This document shows positions 23,491 through 30,424 of a DNA stretch of 33,684 nucleotides, in pieces. A program made the translations under genes and the position numbers. The stretch covers positions 1 to 33,684 of the forward strand of contig CAJOPB010000048.1 in the NCBI GenBank assembly GCA_905236305.1, written 5' to 3'. Each line of letters opens with the position of its first letter. The stretch's first letter is position 1. This DNA comes from an uncultured Oscillospiraceae bacterium (lineage in GTDB: Bacteria > Bacillota > Clostridia > Oscillospirales > Oscillospiraceae). The notes beneath the pieces were generated by a model. It was given only the letters and a program-made list of their open reading frames with translations, searched no databases and was not told the DNA's origin.

Positions 23491-23519
23491 AGTATACACT
23501 ATTTTCCGCGGAAAAGCAA
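23491..23519 (-). promoter_or_regulatory. Sigma-A promoter ahead of the RNA methyltransferase - mutS - cobalamin run
   Basis: On the minus strand TTGCTT (23519-23514), a 17-bp spacer and TATACT (23496-23491). It is the only convincing promoter I see for the minus-strand genes from 23.4 to 11.4 kb; weaker internal promoters may exist. Confidence 0.7.
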
Positions 23520-23543
23520 TTCCCCGGAAGCATTCTGAAGCTT

Positions 23544-23583
23544 ATTGCAGCTCAGACGCCCCCCGGGGCGTCTGAGCTGCAAT
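23544..23583 (+). repeat. Palindromic repeat family 1, copy 3 (stem only)
   Basis: 19-bp perfect arms (23544-23562 and 23565-23583), core CAGACGCC/GGCGTCTG, with the basal stem ATTGCAGCT/AGCTGCAAT unlike the other copies. The conserved tail of copies 2 and 4 is missing. It lies between divergent genes. Confidence 0.85.
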
Positions 23584-23609
23584 ATCCGGAAGGCAGCAAA
23601 AAGCCTTTG

Positions 23610-23638
23610 TTGACGCCCTTCGCGGGCTGAGCTATAAT
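23610..23638 (+). promoter_or_regulatory. Sigma-A promoter of the former thyA-folA operon
   Basis: TTGACG (23610-23615), a 17-bp spacer and a perfect TATAAT (23633-23638), followed by AGGAGGG and an ATG at 23674. The promoter and ribosome site survive although the genes behind it are broken. Confidence 0.8.
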
Positions 23639-23673
23639 ACGGACAGAAAATTTGCAATTACAGGAGGGTGGTT

Positions 23674-23914
23674 ATGAGCCGCGCAGACCAGCGGTCTGGT
23701 GCCGGGGGAGCTGGCGCACGTGATTGCAGACTGCCATATCTACGACCGGCATGTGCCCATGATCCGGCGGCTGCTGGAGCGGGAGCCCTTCCCTGCCCCC
23801 ACAGTGCGTCTGGACCCCGAGGTGCGGGATTTCCATGCCTCCACAAAGGACAGCTTTACGGTTGAAAGCTGCCGCTGCCACGAATTTGACGAAAAAATTC
23901 CGGTGGCCGTTTGA
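23674..23914 (+). pseudogene. thyA: Thymidylate synthase remnant (large internal deletion)
   Basis: A good promoter, the site AGGAGGG and an ATG at 23674 are followed directly, out of frame, by the C-terminal quarter of ThyA. In the other frame (from about 23678) one reads LVPGELAHVIADCHIYDRHV, REPFPAP, and DFHASTKDSFTVESCRCHEF, ending at 23914. The conserved GELAHVIADCHIYDRH matches the family motif before the dUMP-binding C-terminus. The catalytic Cys region and some two thirds of the gene are gone. The natural start codon appears joined to the tail by deletion. The product made from 23674 would be unrelated and short. ThyA activity cannot come from this locus. Confidence 0.82.
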
Positions 23915-23933
23915 GGAGAGGGAGGGGATACCT

Positions 23934-24109
23934 ATGCCTGCCCTGGAGGCAGTGGTGGCCGTCTGCTCCGACTGGGGCATCGGAGCAAACGGCACCCAAA
24001 GTGTGGCGCTGCGCGCTGACCGGCGCCGTTTCCGCCTGCTCACGGAGGGGAGCGCCGTCATTGTGGGACGCCGGACCCTGGAGGATTTTCCCGGCTCCGG
24101 AGGATTTAT
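23934..24109 (+). pseudogene. folA: Dihydrofolate reductase remnant (3' truncated)
   Basis: It starts at the ATG 23934, after GGAGGGG, and reads LEAVVAVCSDWGIGANGTQ, then RRFRLLTEGSAVIVGRRTLEDFPG, which is the N-terminal third of DHFR, including the substrate-loop WGIG and the VGRRT cofactor motif. After about 24109 the similarity stops and the frame runs into AT-rich DNA that serves the next gene. About 60 of some 165 residues remain. The thyA-folA order is the usual folate operon, so both genes were probably lost in linked deletions. Confidence 0.8.
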
Positions 24110-24120
24110 GAAATTTTCTC

Positions 24121-24149
24121 TTTTCTTTTTCCCGTGTTATTGTTATAAT
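24121..24149 (+). promoter_or_regulatory. Probable promoter of the LacI-GH32 genes
   Basis: A perfect TATAAT lies at 24144-24149 in an AT-rich patch; the -35 region (about 24121-24126, TTTTCT) is weak, which suits regulated expression. No clear LacI-type palindrome is seen beside it. Confidence 0.5.
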
Positions 24150-24180
24150 TACAAAATCATCTGAGAGACAGGAAAGGTCT

Positions 24181-25182
24181 GTGTTAAGGGCGATGAAGCA
24201 GAAAAAGACGACGCCCACAATGAAGGATGTGGCGCGGGAGGCAGGCGTGTCCCTGGGAACGGTATCAAAGGTTATGAACGGAATTCCCGTGGGAGAGAGC
24301 TACCGCGCGCGCGTGGAGCAGGCGGCCCAGCGGCTGGGCTATCTGGTGAACAATTACGCCCGCGGGCTCAAGACCAACCGCACCTTCTGTGTGGCGCTGC
24401 TGCTGCCGTCGCTGCGTCATCCGTTTTTCGCGGCGCTGGCGGACGAGGTGGTGGCCTGCCTGACCCGACGGGGCTACCGCTGTATTCTGATGATTACCAA
24501 CTTTGACCCGGAGGCGGAGCACAAGTGCTTTCGCATGGTACAGCAGAACAAGGCCGACGGGCTCATCGCCCTGACCTACAGCTCCGATCTGGTGGTGGAC
24601 GAATCCCTGCCCATCGTGACCTTTGACCGGCACTTCGGCCCTGCCATTCCCTGCGTCTCCTCAGACAACTATTGCGGAGGCCAGATGGCGGCGGAAAAGC
24701 TGCTGGAGCTGGGATGCCGCCGGCTTTTGATGCTGCACATCGGAGCCGATATACCGGGCGAGGCCCACAAGCGCAGCGCCGGCTTTGGGGACTACTGCCG
24801 GCGGCGAGGGGCGGACTATACCCCCATTCTCCTGCAGGAAGGCGACACGGAGCAGCCCTTTTACCGCTATCTGGAGGAGCATATCCGGGACGGCAGCGCG
24901 GATTTTGACGGGATATTCTGTTCCTCCGACGATGTGCTGCTGCGGATTCAGGCTTTTCTGGAGCAGCACGGCGTCAGCGTGCCCGGGGATGTGCAGCTCA
25001 TCGGCTACGACGGCATTCCGGACTATGCCACCGGACGTTATGTCTGCTCCACCATTGTGCAGCCTGTGGACCGCATGGCGGAGACCGCAGTGAATATCCT
25101 GCTGGACGGCGGACACGCCGCCGCCGGCGCGAGCATCTGTCTGCCGGTAAAATACGCCTGGGGCGGCACCACACGGAGCTGA
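24181..25182 (+). CDS. LacI family transcriptional regulator
   Basis: A 333-residue repressor. The N-terminal helix-turn-helix with hinge reads TMKDVAREAGVSLGTVSKVMNG, followed by a periplasmic-binding-protein-like sugar domain (VALLLPSLRHPFFAALADEV, GLIALTYSS, GYDGIPDYATG). The start is uncertain: a GTG at 24181 has AGGAAAGG three bases before it, and an ATG at 24193 is the alternative. It lies 35 bp before the GH32 gene on the same strand, so it most likely controls fructan or sucrose use. The effector is unknown. Confidence 0.93.
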   Translation: MLRAMKQKKTTPTMKDVAREAGVSLGTVSKVMNGIPVGESYRARVEQAAQRLGYLVNNYARGLKTNRTFCVALLLPSLRHPFFAALADEVVACLTRRGYRCILMITNFDPEAEHKCFRMVQQNKADGLIALTYSSDLVVDESLPIVTFDRHFGPAIPCVSSDNYCGGQMAAEKLLELGCRRLLMLHIGADIPGEAHKRSAGFGDYCRRRGADYTPILLQEGDTEQPFYRYLEEHIRDGSADFDGIFCSSDDVLLRIQAFLEQHGVSVPGDVQLIGYDGIPDYATGRYVCSTIVQPVDRMAETAVNILLDGGHAAAGASICLPVKYAWGGTTRS

Positions 25183-25217
25183 ATACACACACCCACAGGC
25201 AGAGAGAGGAAACAAGC

Positions 25218-26696
25218 ATGAGCGAGAAGTTGAACCGTGCCCGCGCCTGGCAGCGGGAGAAGCTGGACGGCGCCGACGTTGGCTGCCAGCCGCTGTATCA
25301 TGTGACGGGCGGCGTGGGCTGGATCAATGATCCCAACGGTTTTTCAGTGTATCAGGGACAATATCACCTTTTTTTTCAATATCATCCCTATTCCAACCTC
25401 TGGGGCCCCATGCACTGGGGGCATGTCCGCACCCGGGACTTTGTCCGCTGGGAGCGTCTGCCCGTGGCCCTGGCCCCGGATCGGGACTATGACAGGGACG
25501 GCTGCTTTTCCGGCAGCGCGGTGGAGCTGCCCGACGGACGGCAAATGCTGATGTACACCGGTGTGCGCAAGGATGAGGAAGGCCGGGAATGGCAGACGCA
25601 GTGCCTTGCGGTGGGCGACGGTGTGGACTATGAAAAATACGACGGCAATCCCGTCCTGGATGACAGAGATGTCCCGCCCGGCGGCAGTACGGTGGATTTT
25701 CGGGACCCCAGAATCTGGCGCGAGGGAGACCGCTTTCTGGCCGTCGCCGGAGACCGGACAGAGGACGGCAGCGGCTCCATTCTGCTCTATGAGAGCGAGG
25801 ACGCCTTTCACTGGCGGTATGCGGGCATTGTGGACCGCAGCGGCAATGCCTACGGAAAAATGTGGGAGTGCCCCGATCTTTTCCGCCTCGACGGAAAGTG
25901 GGTTCTGCTGACCAGCCCCCAGGAAATGCGCGCCGACCCCGGCGGAGAATTTCACGACGGCTACGGTACCCTCTGCATCATCGGAGCGCTGGACGGGGCG
26001 CGGGGGCTGCTGCGGGAGCACATACAGGCCATTGACTGCGGTCTGGACTTCTACGCCCCCCAGACGCTGGAGACGCCGGAGGGAAGGCGGATCATGATTG
26101 CCTGGATGCAGGACTGGGACACGGCCACCTATCTGCCGGAGGACCTTGCCCTTCCCTACCACTGCATGATGACCTTTCCCCGGGAGCTCCGCCTGGAAAA
26201 CGGGCGGCTGTATCAGACCCCTGTAAGGGAGCTGGAGGCCTTTCGGGGCGAGGCTGTGCTCTGCAGGGCAGTCACGGCCTCAGAGCCGCTTGCGCTGCCG
26301 GGTGTGACGGGGCGCGCCGCGGATCTCACAGTGACGGTTTTCCCCGCAGGCGGAGAGAACCCCTGCCGCAGCTTTACGCTGGAGCTGGCCCGGGGCGGCA
26401 GCTGGGGCATCACCCTCCGCTGGGAGTGCGCCGCGGGCACGCTCTGCCTGGACCGCAGCGCCGGCGGCTTTCCCGGAGACTGCGTCAATCGCCGCAGCTT
26501 TCCCGTCACGCCCCGGGAGGGCGGCTCCCTGAAAATGCGGATACTGTTGGACCGCTGGAGCGCGGAGACCTTTGTCAACGACGGCCAGAGAAGCGCAAGC
26601 TGCGTGTTCTATATCCCTCCTGAGGCGGAGGGCATCCGGTTTTCCTCCGAGGGGGAGGCCAGAGCGGAGGTGGAGTTTTATCCCCTGAAATTCTGA
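25218..26696 (+). CDS. Glycoside hydrolase family 32 (sucrose/fructan hydrolase)
   Basis: A 492-residue enzyme without a signal peptide, so probably cytoplasmic. The N-terminal five-bladed propeller carries all three catalytic signatures: nucleophile Asp38 in WINDPNG, the transition-state stabiliser Asp163 in FRDP, and acid/base Glu217 in WECPD. A C-terminal beta-sandwich follows (about 340-492). It cleaves terminal beta-fructosyl bonds; sucrose, sucrose-6-phosphate or short fructo-oligosaccharides are all possible. No sugar transporter or fructokinase is adjacent, so uptake must be encoded elsewhere. It is co-oriented with the LacI gene. Confidence 0.95.
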   Translation: MSEKLNRARAWQREKLDGADVGCQPLYHVTGGVGWINDPNGFSVYQGQYHLFFQYHPYSNLWGPMHWGHVRTRDFVRWERLPVALAPDRDYDRDGCFSGSAVELPDGRQMLMYTGVRKDEEGREWQTQCLAVGDGVDYEKYDGNPVLDDRDVPPGGSTVDFRDPRIWREGDRFLAVAGDRTEDGSGSILLYESEDAFHWRYAGIVDRSGNAYGKMWECPDLFRLDGKWVLLTSPQEMRADPGGEFHDGYGTLCIIGALDGARGLLREHIQAIDCGLDFYAPQTLETPEGRRIMIAWMQDWDTATYLPEDLALPYHCMMTFPRELRLENGRLYQTPVRELEAFRGEAVLCRAVTASEPLALPGVTGRAADLTVTVFPAGGENPCRSFTLELARGGSWGITLRWECAAGTLCLDRSAGGFPGDCVNRRSFPVTPREGGSLKMRILLDRWSAETFVNDGQRSASCVFYIPPEAEGIRFSSEGEARAEVEFYPLKF

Positions 26697-26746
26697 TTAC
26701 ATCGACACCGGGGCGGATATTTCCCAAAGACGCGCATCTGCTGAAA

Positions 26747-26799
26747 ACAACAGGCGCGCCACCCAGTCTGAAAGGACCGGGTGGCGCGCCTGTGTTTGG
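26747..26799 (+). terminator. Terminator after the GH32 gene
   Basis: 14-bp perfect arms (26751-26764 and 26779-26792) with a 14-nt loop are followed by TGTTT. The A-rich left flank mirrors this, so it may act in both directions. Confidence 0.75.
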
Positions 26800-26810
26800 T
26801 TGTCAACCAA

Positions 26811-26871
26811 CACGTCTCATGCGGTCTTCGGCGCCATAAAACGCTTCACAGCGTTTTATGGAAGACTCGTA
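26811..26871 (-). mobile_element. MITE-like element, partial copy (repeat family 2)
   Basis: Read on the minus strand it matches the left part of the 11211 element: ATACGAGTCTTCCATAAAAC, then GCTGTGAAGCG, then GCGCCGAAG and GCATGAGACGTG, lacking an 11-bp internal duplication and the other end. A 12-bp hairpin (26834-26845 with 26850-26861) forms its outer part. It abuts the stop codon of the epimerase gene between two convergent genes. Confidence 0.75.
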
Positions 26872-27897
26872 TCAGATCTCCTGCTGTGCGCGGTCCAGGG
26901 CGGCCGCCACCCGGTCGCACCACGCGTCAAATTCCGGGTCCGGGATCTGGCACTCCGCCGGATGGGAGAGAATATAATCCAGAGCAATACGCACCCCCCG
27001 GTGGAAGGGCACCGATGTGGTCATTTCCGGCACAAGACGGTGGAGCCGGGTATTGTCAAACACCACGGAGACCGACTTGTCCCCCAGAAGGCTGCCCGCG
27101 AAATCATATCCGTATTTTTTCCCTGCCGCCGCGAGAAATTCTGAGGACACATGGCAGAGCCGGGCCTCTACGCCCAGGGCGGCGGCAATGGTCTCATAGA
27201 TCTGGTTCCAACTCAGGGTCTCGTCGCCGGTGATCTGTACTGCCTCCCCGATGGCCCGGGGATTTCCCAGGAGGCCGGTGTAGCCCACGGCAAAGTCCGT
27301 ATTGAAGGTCACGGTCCAAAGGGAGGTGCCGTCGCCGTGGACAAGCACCGGTTTCCCCTCCCGCATCCGCTGGATCACCTGCCAGAAGCCCCGCTTGCCG
27401 TGGAGCCCTGTGGGGATGTGCCGTTCGTCATAGGTGTGACTGGGCCGGACAATCGTGACGGGAAAGCCCTCCTGCCGGTATCGGTCCATCAGGTATTCCT
27501 CACAGGCGATCTTGTCCCGGGAATACTGCCACCAGGGATTGGCAAGGGCGGTTGCCTCGCTGACCCGGTAATCCGCCGGCGGCTTGTGGTAGGCGGAGGC
27601 GGAGCTGGTGAACAGATACTGCCCGGTTCTGCCGCGGAACAGGCGCCAGGCGCGCTCCACATCCTCCAAATGAAAGGAAATAAAATCGCAGACCGCATCA
27701 AAGCGGACATCCCCCAGCTTTTCCGCTACGTCCGTCTCATTGTGGATGTCCGCAGTGATCTGCGTGATCCGTCCGGGCAGCTCGGAGGAGCGATTCCCGC
27801 GGTTCAAAACCCACAGCTCCCAATCCGTCTCTGCCGCCAGCCGGCGCACTATGGCAGCGCTGATTGTCCCTGTTCCGCCAATCATCAATACTCTCAT
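26872..27897 (-). CDS. NAD-dependent epimerase/dehydratase family protein (extended SDR)
   Basis: A 341-residue protein. The N-terminal Rossmann loop VLMIGGTGTISAAI (about 3-16) is followed by LNRGNR, the active-site Ser region LFTSSASAYHKPP, and the catalytic Tyr-x3-Lys YSRDK. The segment IVRPSHTYDERHIP and the C-terminal half fit extended SDRs. The substrate, probably a nucleotide sugar or similar, cannot be told. The ATG at 27897 follows GGGGAGGAAAACGT, a good ribosome site; longer readings upstream have none. It stands alone between repeats. Confidence 0.9.
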   Translation of the reverse strand: MRVLMIGGTGTISAAIVRRLAAETDWELWVLNRGNRSSELPGRITQITADIHNETDVAEKLGDVRFDAVCDFISFHLEDVERAWRLFRGRTGQYLFTSSASAYHKPPADYRVSEATALANPWWQYSRDKIACEEYLMDRYRQEGFPVTIVRPSHTYDERHIPTGLHGKRGFWQVIQRMREGKPVLVHGDGTSLWTVTFNTDFAVGYTGLLGNPRAIGEAVQITGDETLSWNQIYETIAAALGVEARLCHVSSEFLAAAGKKYGYDFAGSLLGDKSVSVVFDNTRLHRLVPEMTTSVPFHRGVRIALDYILSHPAECQIPDPEFDAWCDRVAAALDRAQQEI

Positions 27898-27965
27898 ACG
27901 TTTTCCTCCCCATTGTGATTGTATGCAGTATAGCATATCCCGGCGCAGCCGTCGAGAAAAACTGT

Positions 27966-28050
27966 CCCCCACCGTTCAGACGCCCCCGGCGTCTGAACGG
28001 TGGGGGAGCCACTGCGCTGCGCGCACGCCCTTTCTTGCGGGGGACGCGCG
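27966..28050 (+). repeat. Palindromic repeat family 1, copy 4
   Basis: 19-bp perfect arms (27966-27984 and 27988-28006), core CAGACGCC/GGCGTCTG, with basal stem CCCCCACCGTT. The conserved tail CACTGCGCTG, GCGCACGCCC, TTTCTTGCGGGGGACGC follows as at 11081. It lies between divergent genes. Confidence 0.85.
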
Positions 28051-28177
28051 GGGGCGCAGAGGGATTTCCTGCCCCAGTAAACTGTGACGTATATTTTTTC
28101 CCAAAAGCGCCCATACTTAACGCTGAACAAATTGCCGCACGCATCTTGCCGGCACAGTCTGCAGGAGGAAATACGTT

Positions 28178-28462
28178 ATGCGCCGTCCGCTTTCAGATCA
28201 AAGCAGCTTTTTTTGCCAGCTTCGAACCGTGCTTTCCGGGCTGCGCCGCTGGGAATGGGCACTGATTCTCTCTTTGAGTATCACTTTCTGCCATGGGGCA
28301 TTTCTGGGGCCGGCGGCAGCTGGGGCGGGCTGGTGGGGCGTAATCTTTCCCGGCCTGGCCTGGGACGGCTCCGGTCAGGCGGAGGCTGCCAGCTTTCCCC
28401 GGGAGGAAAAGACCGTGCTGCGGTTCTGGCTGGGAGAATGGCTGGCGGAGCTGTTTTATTAA
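28178..28462 (+). CDS. Small hypothetical protein with a hydrophobic middle
   Basis: A 94-residue product I do not recognise. It has a basic N-terminus (RRPLSDQ), a hydrophobic stretch at about 27-58 (ALILSLSITFCHGAFLGPAA and GWWGVIFPGLAW) and a charged, Trp-containing tail ending LAELFY, suggesting a membrane-associated protein. The strong site AGGAGG at 28162-28167 precedes the ATG by 10 nt, which is the main reason to believe it. It ends 30 bp from the convergent MATE gene. Confidence 0.6.
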   Translation: MRRPLSDQSSFFCQLRTVLSGLRRWEWALILSLSITFCHGAFLGPAAAGAGWWGVIFPGLAWDGSGQAEAASFPREEKTVLRFWLGEWLAELFY

Positions 28463-28492
28463 TGCGGCTTAACGCGGCAATTTAATAAAAGA

Positions 28493-29932
28493 TTAATTAT
28501 TTGCCCGGACACGGGCAGGGCGCGCCGCTCCGCCCCGGTCACCCCCTGCGAGCTCCCGCAGAGTTACGCGCACCACAAAGACGGTGATCACAAAGGTCAG
28601 CAGATCAGAGACGGGCATGGAGTACAGCACGCCGTCCAGGCCGAAAAACAGCGGCAGCAGCAGTGCAAAGCCCACGCCGAACACCACCTCCCGCACCAGG
28701 GAGATTCCCGTGGAGGCCAACGCCTTGCCGATGGCCTGGAGGTAGATGAAGGTCCCCTTGTTGACGGTGGCAAGCACCATCATGCAGAGATACACCCGGA
28801 AGGATTTGATTGCAAAGGCCGTATAGTAGCTGCTCTCATTCGCCGCGCCAAAAATGGAAATCAGCTGCCGCGGAAACAGCTCGACAACCAGCAGGGCAGC
28901 CAGTCCCACCAGCGCCTCACATTTCAACAGCAGCAGGAACAGCGACCTTGCCCGGTCCTGCCGTCCCGCGCCGATGTTGTAGCCCGCCACGGGAATGCAT
29001 CCCGCCGCCATGCCCACGGCAATGGAGATGACGATCTGGAAGAATTTCATAACGATTCCCACCACCGCCATGGGAATCTGGGCATAATCCTGCTGGGAGA
29101 ACACGGGGTCCACAGCCCCATATTTGCGCAGCATATTGTTGATGGCAGCCATGGCCGCCACCAGAGATAACTGGGACAGCAGGCTTGTGATACCCAGCGG
29201 GAGAAAGCGCCGCATCAGCCGGAGGGAAGGGCGGAACGCGCGCCGGTTCAGTTTCACCGAGCGCATATGGCAGAGATACCATACCGCCATTGCCGCTGTG
29301 ATAATCTGCCCCAGCACGGTGGCCACCGCGGCCCCCATCATGCCCCACTTCAGGCCAAAGATCAGAATCGGATCGAAAATCATGTTGAACACTGCCCCGG
29401 CGAGGGTGGAGATCATCGCAAAGCGGGGGCTGCCGTCGGAACGGATGACGGGATTCATCGCCTGACCGAACATATAAAAGGGGATGCCCAGCGTGATCCA
29501 GAAAAAATATTGCCGGGAATGATAAAAGGTCTCCGCGTTGACGGTGCCGCCGAACATGGCAAGGAGCTGGTCGGAAAAAAGCAGATAGACTGCCGTGATC
29601 AGAATGCCTCCGGCGACGGAGAGCGCCACTGCGCTGCCGATTGTGGCGCCGGCTTCCTCCCGATCACCGCGTCCCAGCAGAATGCTGACGCAGGCGCAGG
29701 CCCCGTCCCCGATCATAACCGCAACGGCCAATGCCACAACGGTCAGCGGAAACACCACCGTATTTGCCGCGTTGCCGTAGGAGCCGAGATAATCGGCGTT
29801 GGCAATAAAAATCTGGTCCACGATGTTATAGAGCGCCGCGACAAGCAGGGAAATAATGCACGGCACGGCATAGCTGCGCATCAGCCTTCCCACCGGCGCG
29901 GTCTCCAGAAACTGGTTCGCTTTCTCCTCCAT
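28493..29932 (-). CDS. MATE family multidrug efflux transporter
   Basis: A 479-residue, 12-helix membrane protein. Family marks: VGRLMRSYAVPCIISLLVAALYNIVDQIFI at the start with the internal NIVDQIFIA motif, the repeat half beginning FLPLGITSLLSQLS, and GMAAGCIPVAGYNIGAGR. It exports cationic drugs or metabolites using an ion gradient. The ATG at 29932 has GAGGTGG just upstream; longer readings cross a terminator hairpin. Its leader carries a complete intrinsic terminator just after the promoter, suggesting expression by attenuation. Confidence 0.93.
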   Translation of the reverse strand: MEEKANQFLETAPVGRLMRSYAVPCIISLLVAALYNIVDQIFIANADYLGSYGNAANTVVFPLTVVALAVAVMIGDGACACVSILLGRGDREEAGATIGSAVALSVAGGILITAVYLLFSDQLLAMFGGTVNAETFYHSRQYFFWITLGIPFYMFGQAMNPVIRSDGSPRFAMISTLAGAVFNMIFDPILIFGLKWGMMGAAVATVLGQIITAAMAVWYLCHMRSVKLNRRAFRPSLRLMRRFLPLGITSLLSQLSLVAAMAAINNMLRKYGAVDPVFSQQDYAQIPMAVVGIVMKFFQIVISIAVGMAAGCIPVAGYNIGAGRQDRARSLFLLLLKCEALVGLAALLVVELFPRQLISIFGAANESSYYTAFAIKSFRVYLCMMVLATVNKGTFIYLQAIGKALASTGISLVREVVFGVGFALLLPLFFGLDGVLYSMPVSDLLTFVITVFVVRVTLRELAGGDRGGAARPARVRANN

Positions 29933-29951
29933 GAAAATCCACCTCAAGCAC

Positions 29952-29998
29952 ATAAAAAAATCAAGCAGCAGATTGCCGGACTTACGCAATCTGCTGCT
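29952..29998 (-). terminator. Leader terminator (possible attenuator) of the MATE gene
   Basis: On the minus strand a 13-bp perfect stem (29998-29986 with 29976-29964, loop of nine) is followed after four bases by seven T (29960-29954). It lies between the promoter at 30009-30037 and the start at 29932, so most transcripts would stop before the gene unless the hairpin is prevented from forming. Confidence 0.75.
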
Positions 29999-30008
29999 CG
30001 CTGCTTTT

Positions 30009-30037
30009 ATTATAGTACGAAAAGCCGCGGTTTGCAA
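30009..30037 (-). promoter_or_regulatory. Sigma-A promoter of the MATE gene
   Basis: On the minus strand TTGCAA (30037-30032), a 17-bp spacer and TATAAT (30014-30009). Transcription would start at about 30002, just before the leader hairpin. Confidence 0.75.
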
Positions 30038-30088
30038 AGGAGATTTTCCCCAAAAACGCTGCCAAAAGCCAGGGCGGATATTTGCGTG

Positions 30089-30140
30089 TTATACGAATTA
30101 TCCATAAAAAGCTTCTGCCTTTTATGGAAGAACAGTATTA
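30089..30140. mobile_element. Miniature copy of repeat family 2
   Basis: Both termini of the 11211 element occur here almost back to back: TTATACGAATTATCCATAAAA on the left and the reverse complement of TAATACTGTTCTTCCATAAAA on the right, around a 10-nt loop (stem CCATAAAA/TTTTATGG). It is intergenic, between MATE and the tRNA. Confidence 0.65.
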
Positions 30141-30175
30141 CGCTGAAATGCCCGCGGGGTTGGGTTGAAAAGCGC

Positions 30176-30204
30176 TGGACATTTTCCCGGGAACGTGGTA
30201 TGAT
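30176..30204 (+). promoter_or_regulatory. Promoter of tRNA-Pro
   Basis: TGGACA (30176-30181), a 17-bp spacer and TATGAT (30199-30204), 15 bp before the tRNA. Confidence 0.65.
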
Positions 30205-30218
30205 GTCAACAATGATTT

Positions 30219-30294
30219 CCGGGTGTAGCGCAGCTGGTAGCGTGCCTGATTTGGGTTCAGGAGGCCCCGAGTTCGAATCTCGGCACTCGGACCA
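30219..30294 (+). tRNA. tRNA-Pro (anticodon TGG)
   Basis: A complete 76-nt cloverleaf. Acceptor CCGGGTG pairs with CACTCGG (one G-T pair), the D arm is GCGC...GCGT, and the anticodon stem CCTGA/TCAGG holds the loop TTTGGGT with anticodon TGG. The T arm is CCGAG-TTCGAAT-CTCGG, the discriminator is A, and CCA is encoded. It has its own promoter and terminator. Confidence 0.97.
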
Positions 30295-30299
30295 CGTCG

Positions 30300-30362
30300 A
30301 AAAACCTGTGAATTTGTCGAAATCGCGCTCGCGCGACTCCTCTATGATTCACAGGTTTTTCT
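30300..30362 (+). terminator. Terminator after tRNA-Pro
   Basis: 14-bp perfect arms (30300-30313 and 30347-30360) end in TTTTT, with a small nested hairpin TCGCGC/GCGCGA in the loop. Another hairpin, CCGAATCGAA/TTCGATTCGG, follows at about 30369-30403. Confidence 0.8.
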
Positions 30363-30424
30363 CCTTTTCCGAATCGAACCCGCTTCGCTGGGCTTCGATT
30401 CGGGATCGAAAGTGTCCATAAGTT

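Noticed and set aside
3062..28050. Repeats as a CRISPR array
   Set aside because: The copies are many kilobases apart with no regular spacers and no cas genes.
30219..30420. tRNA-Pro as an integration site for a mobile element
   Set aside because: No integrase and no repeated copy of the tRNA 3' end was found downstream; the following hairpins read as terminators.
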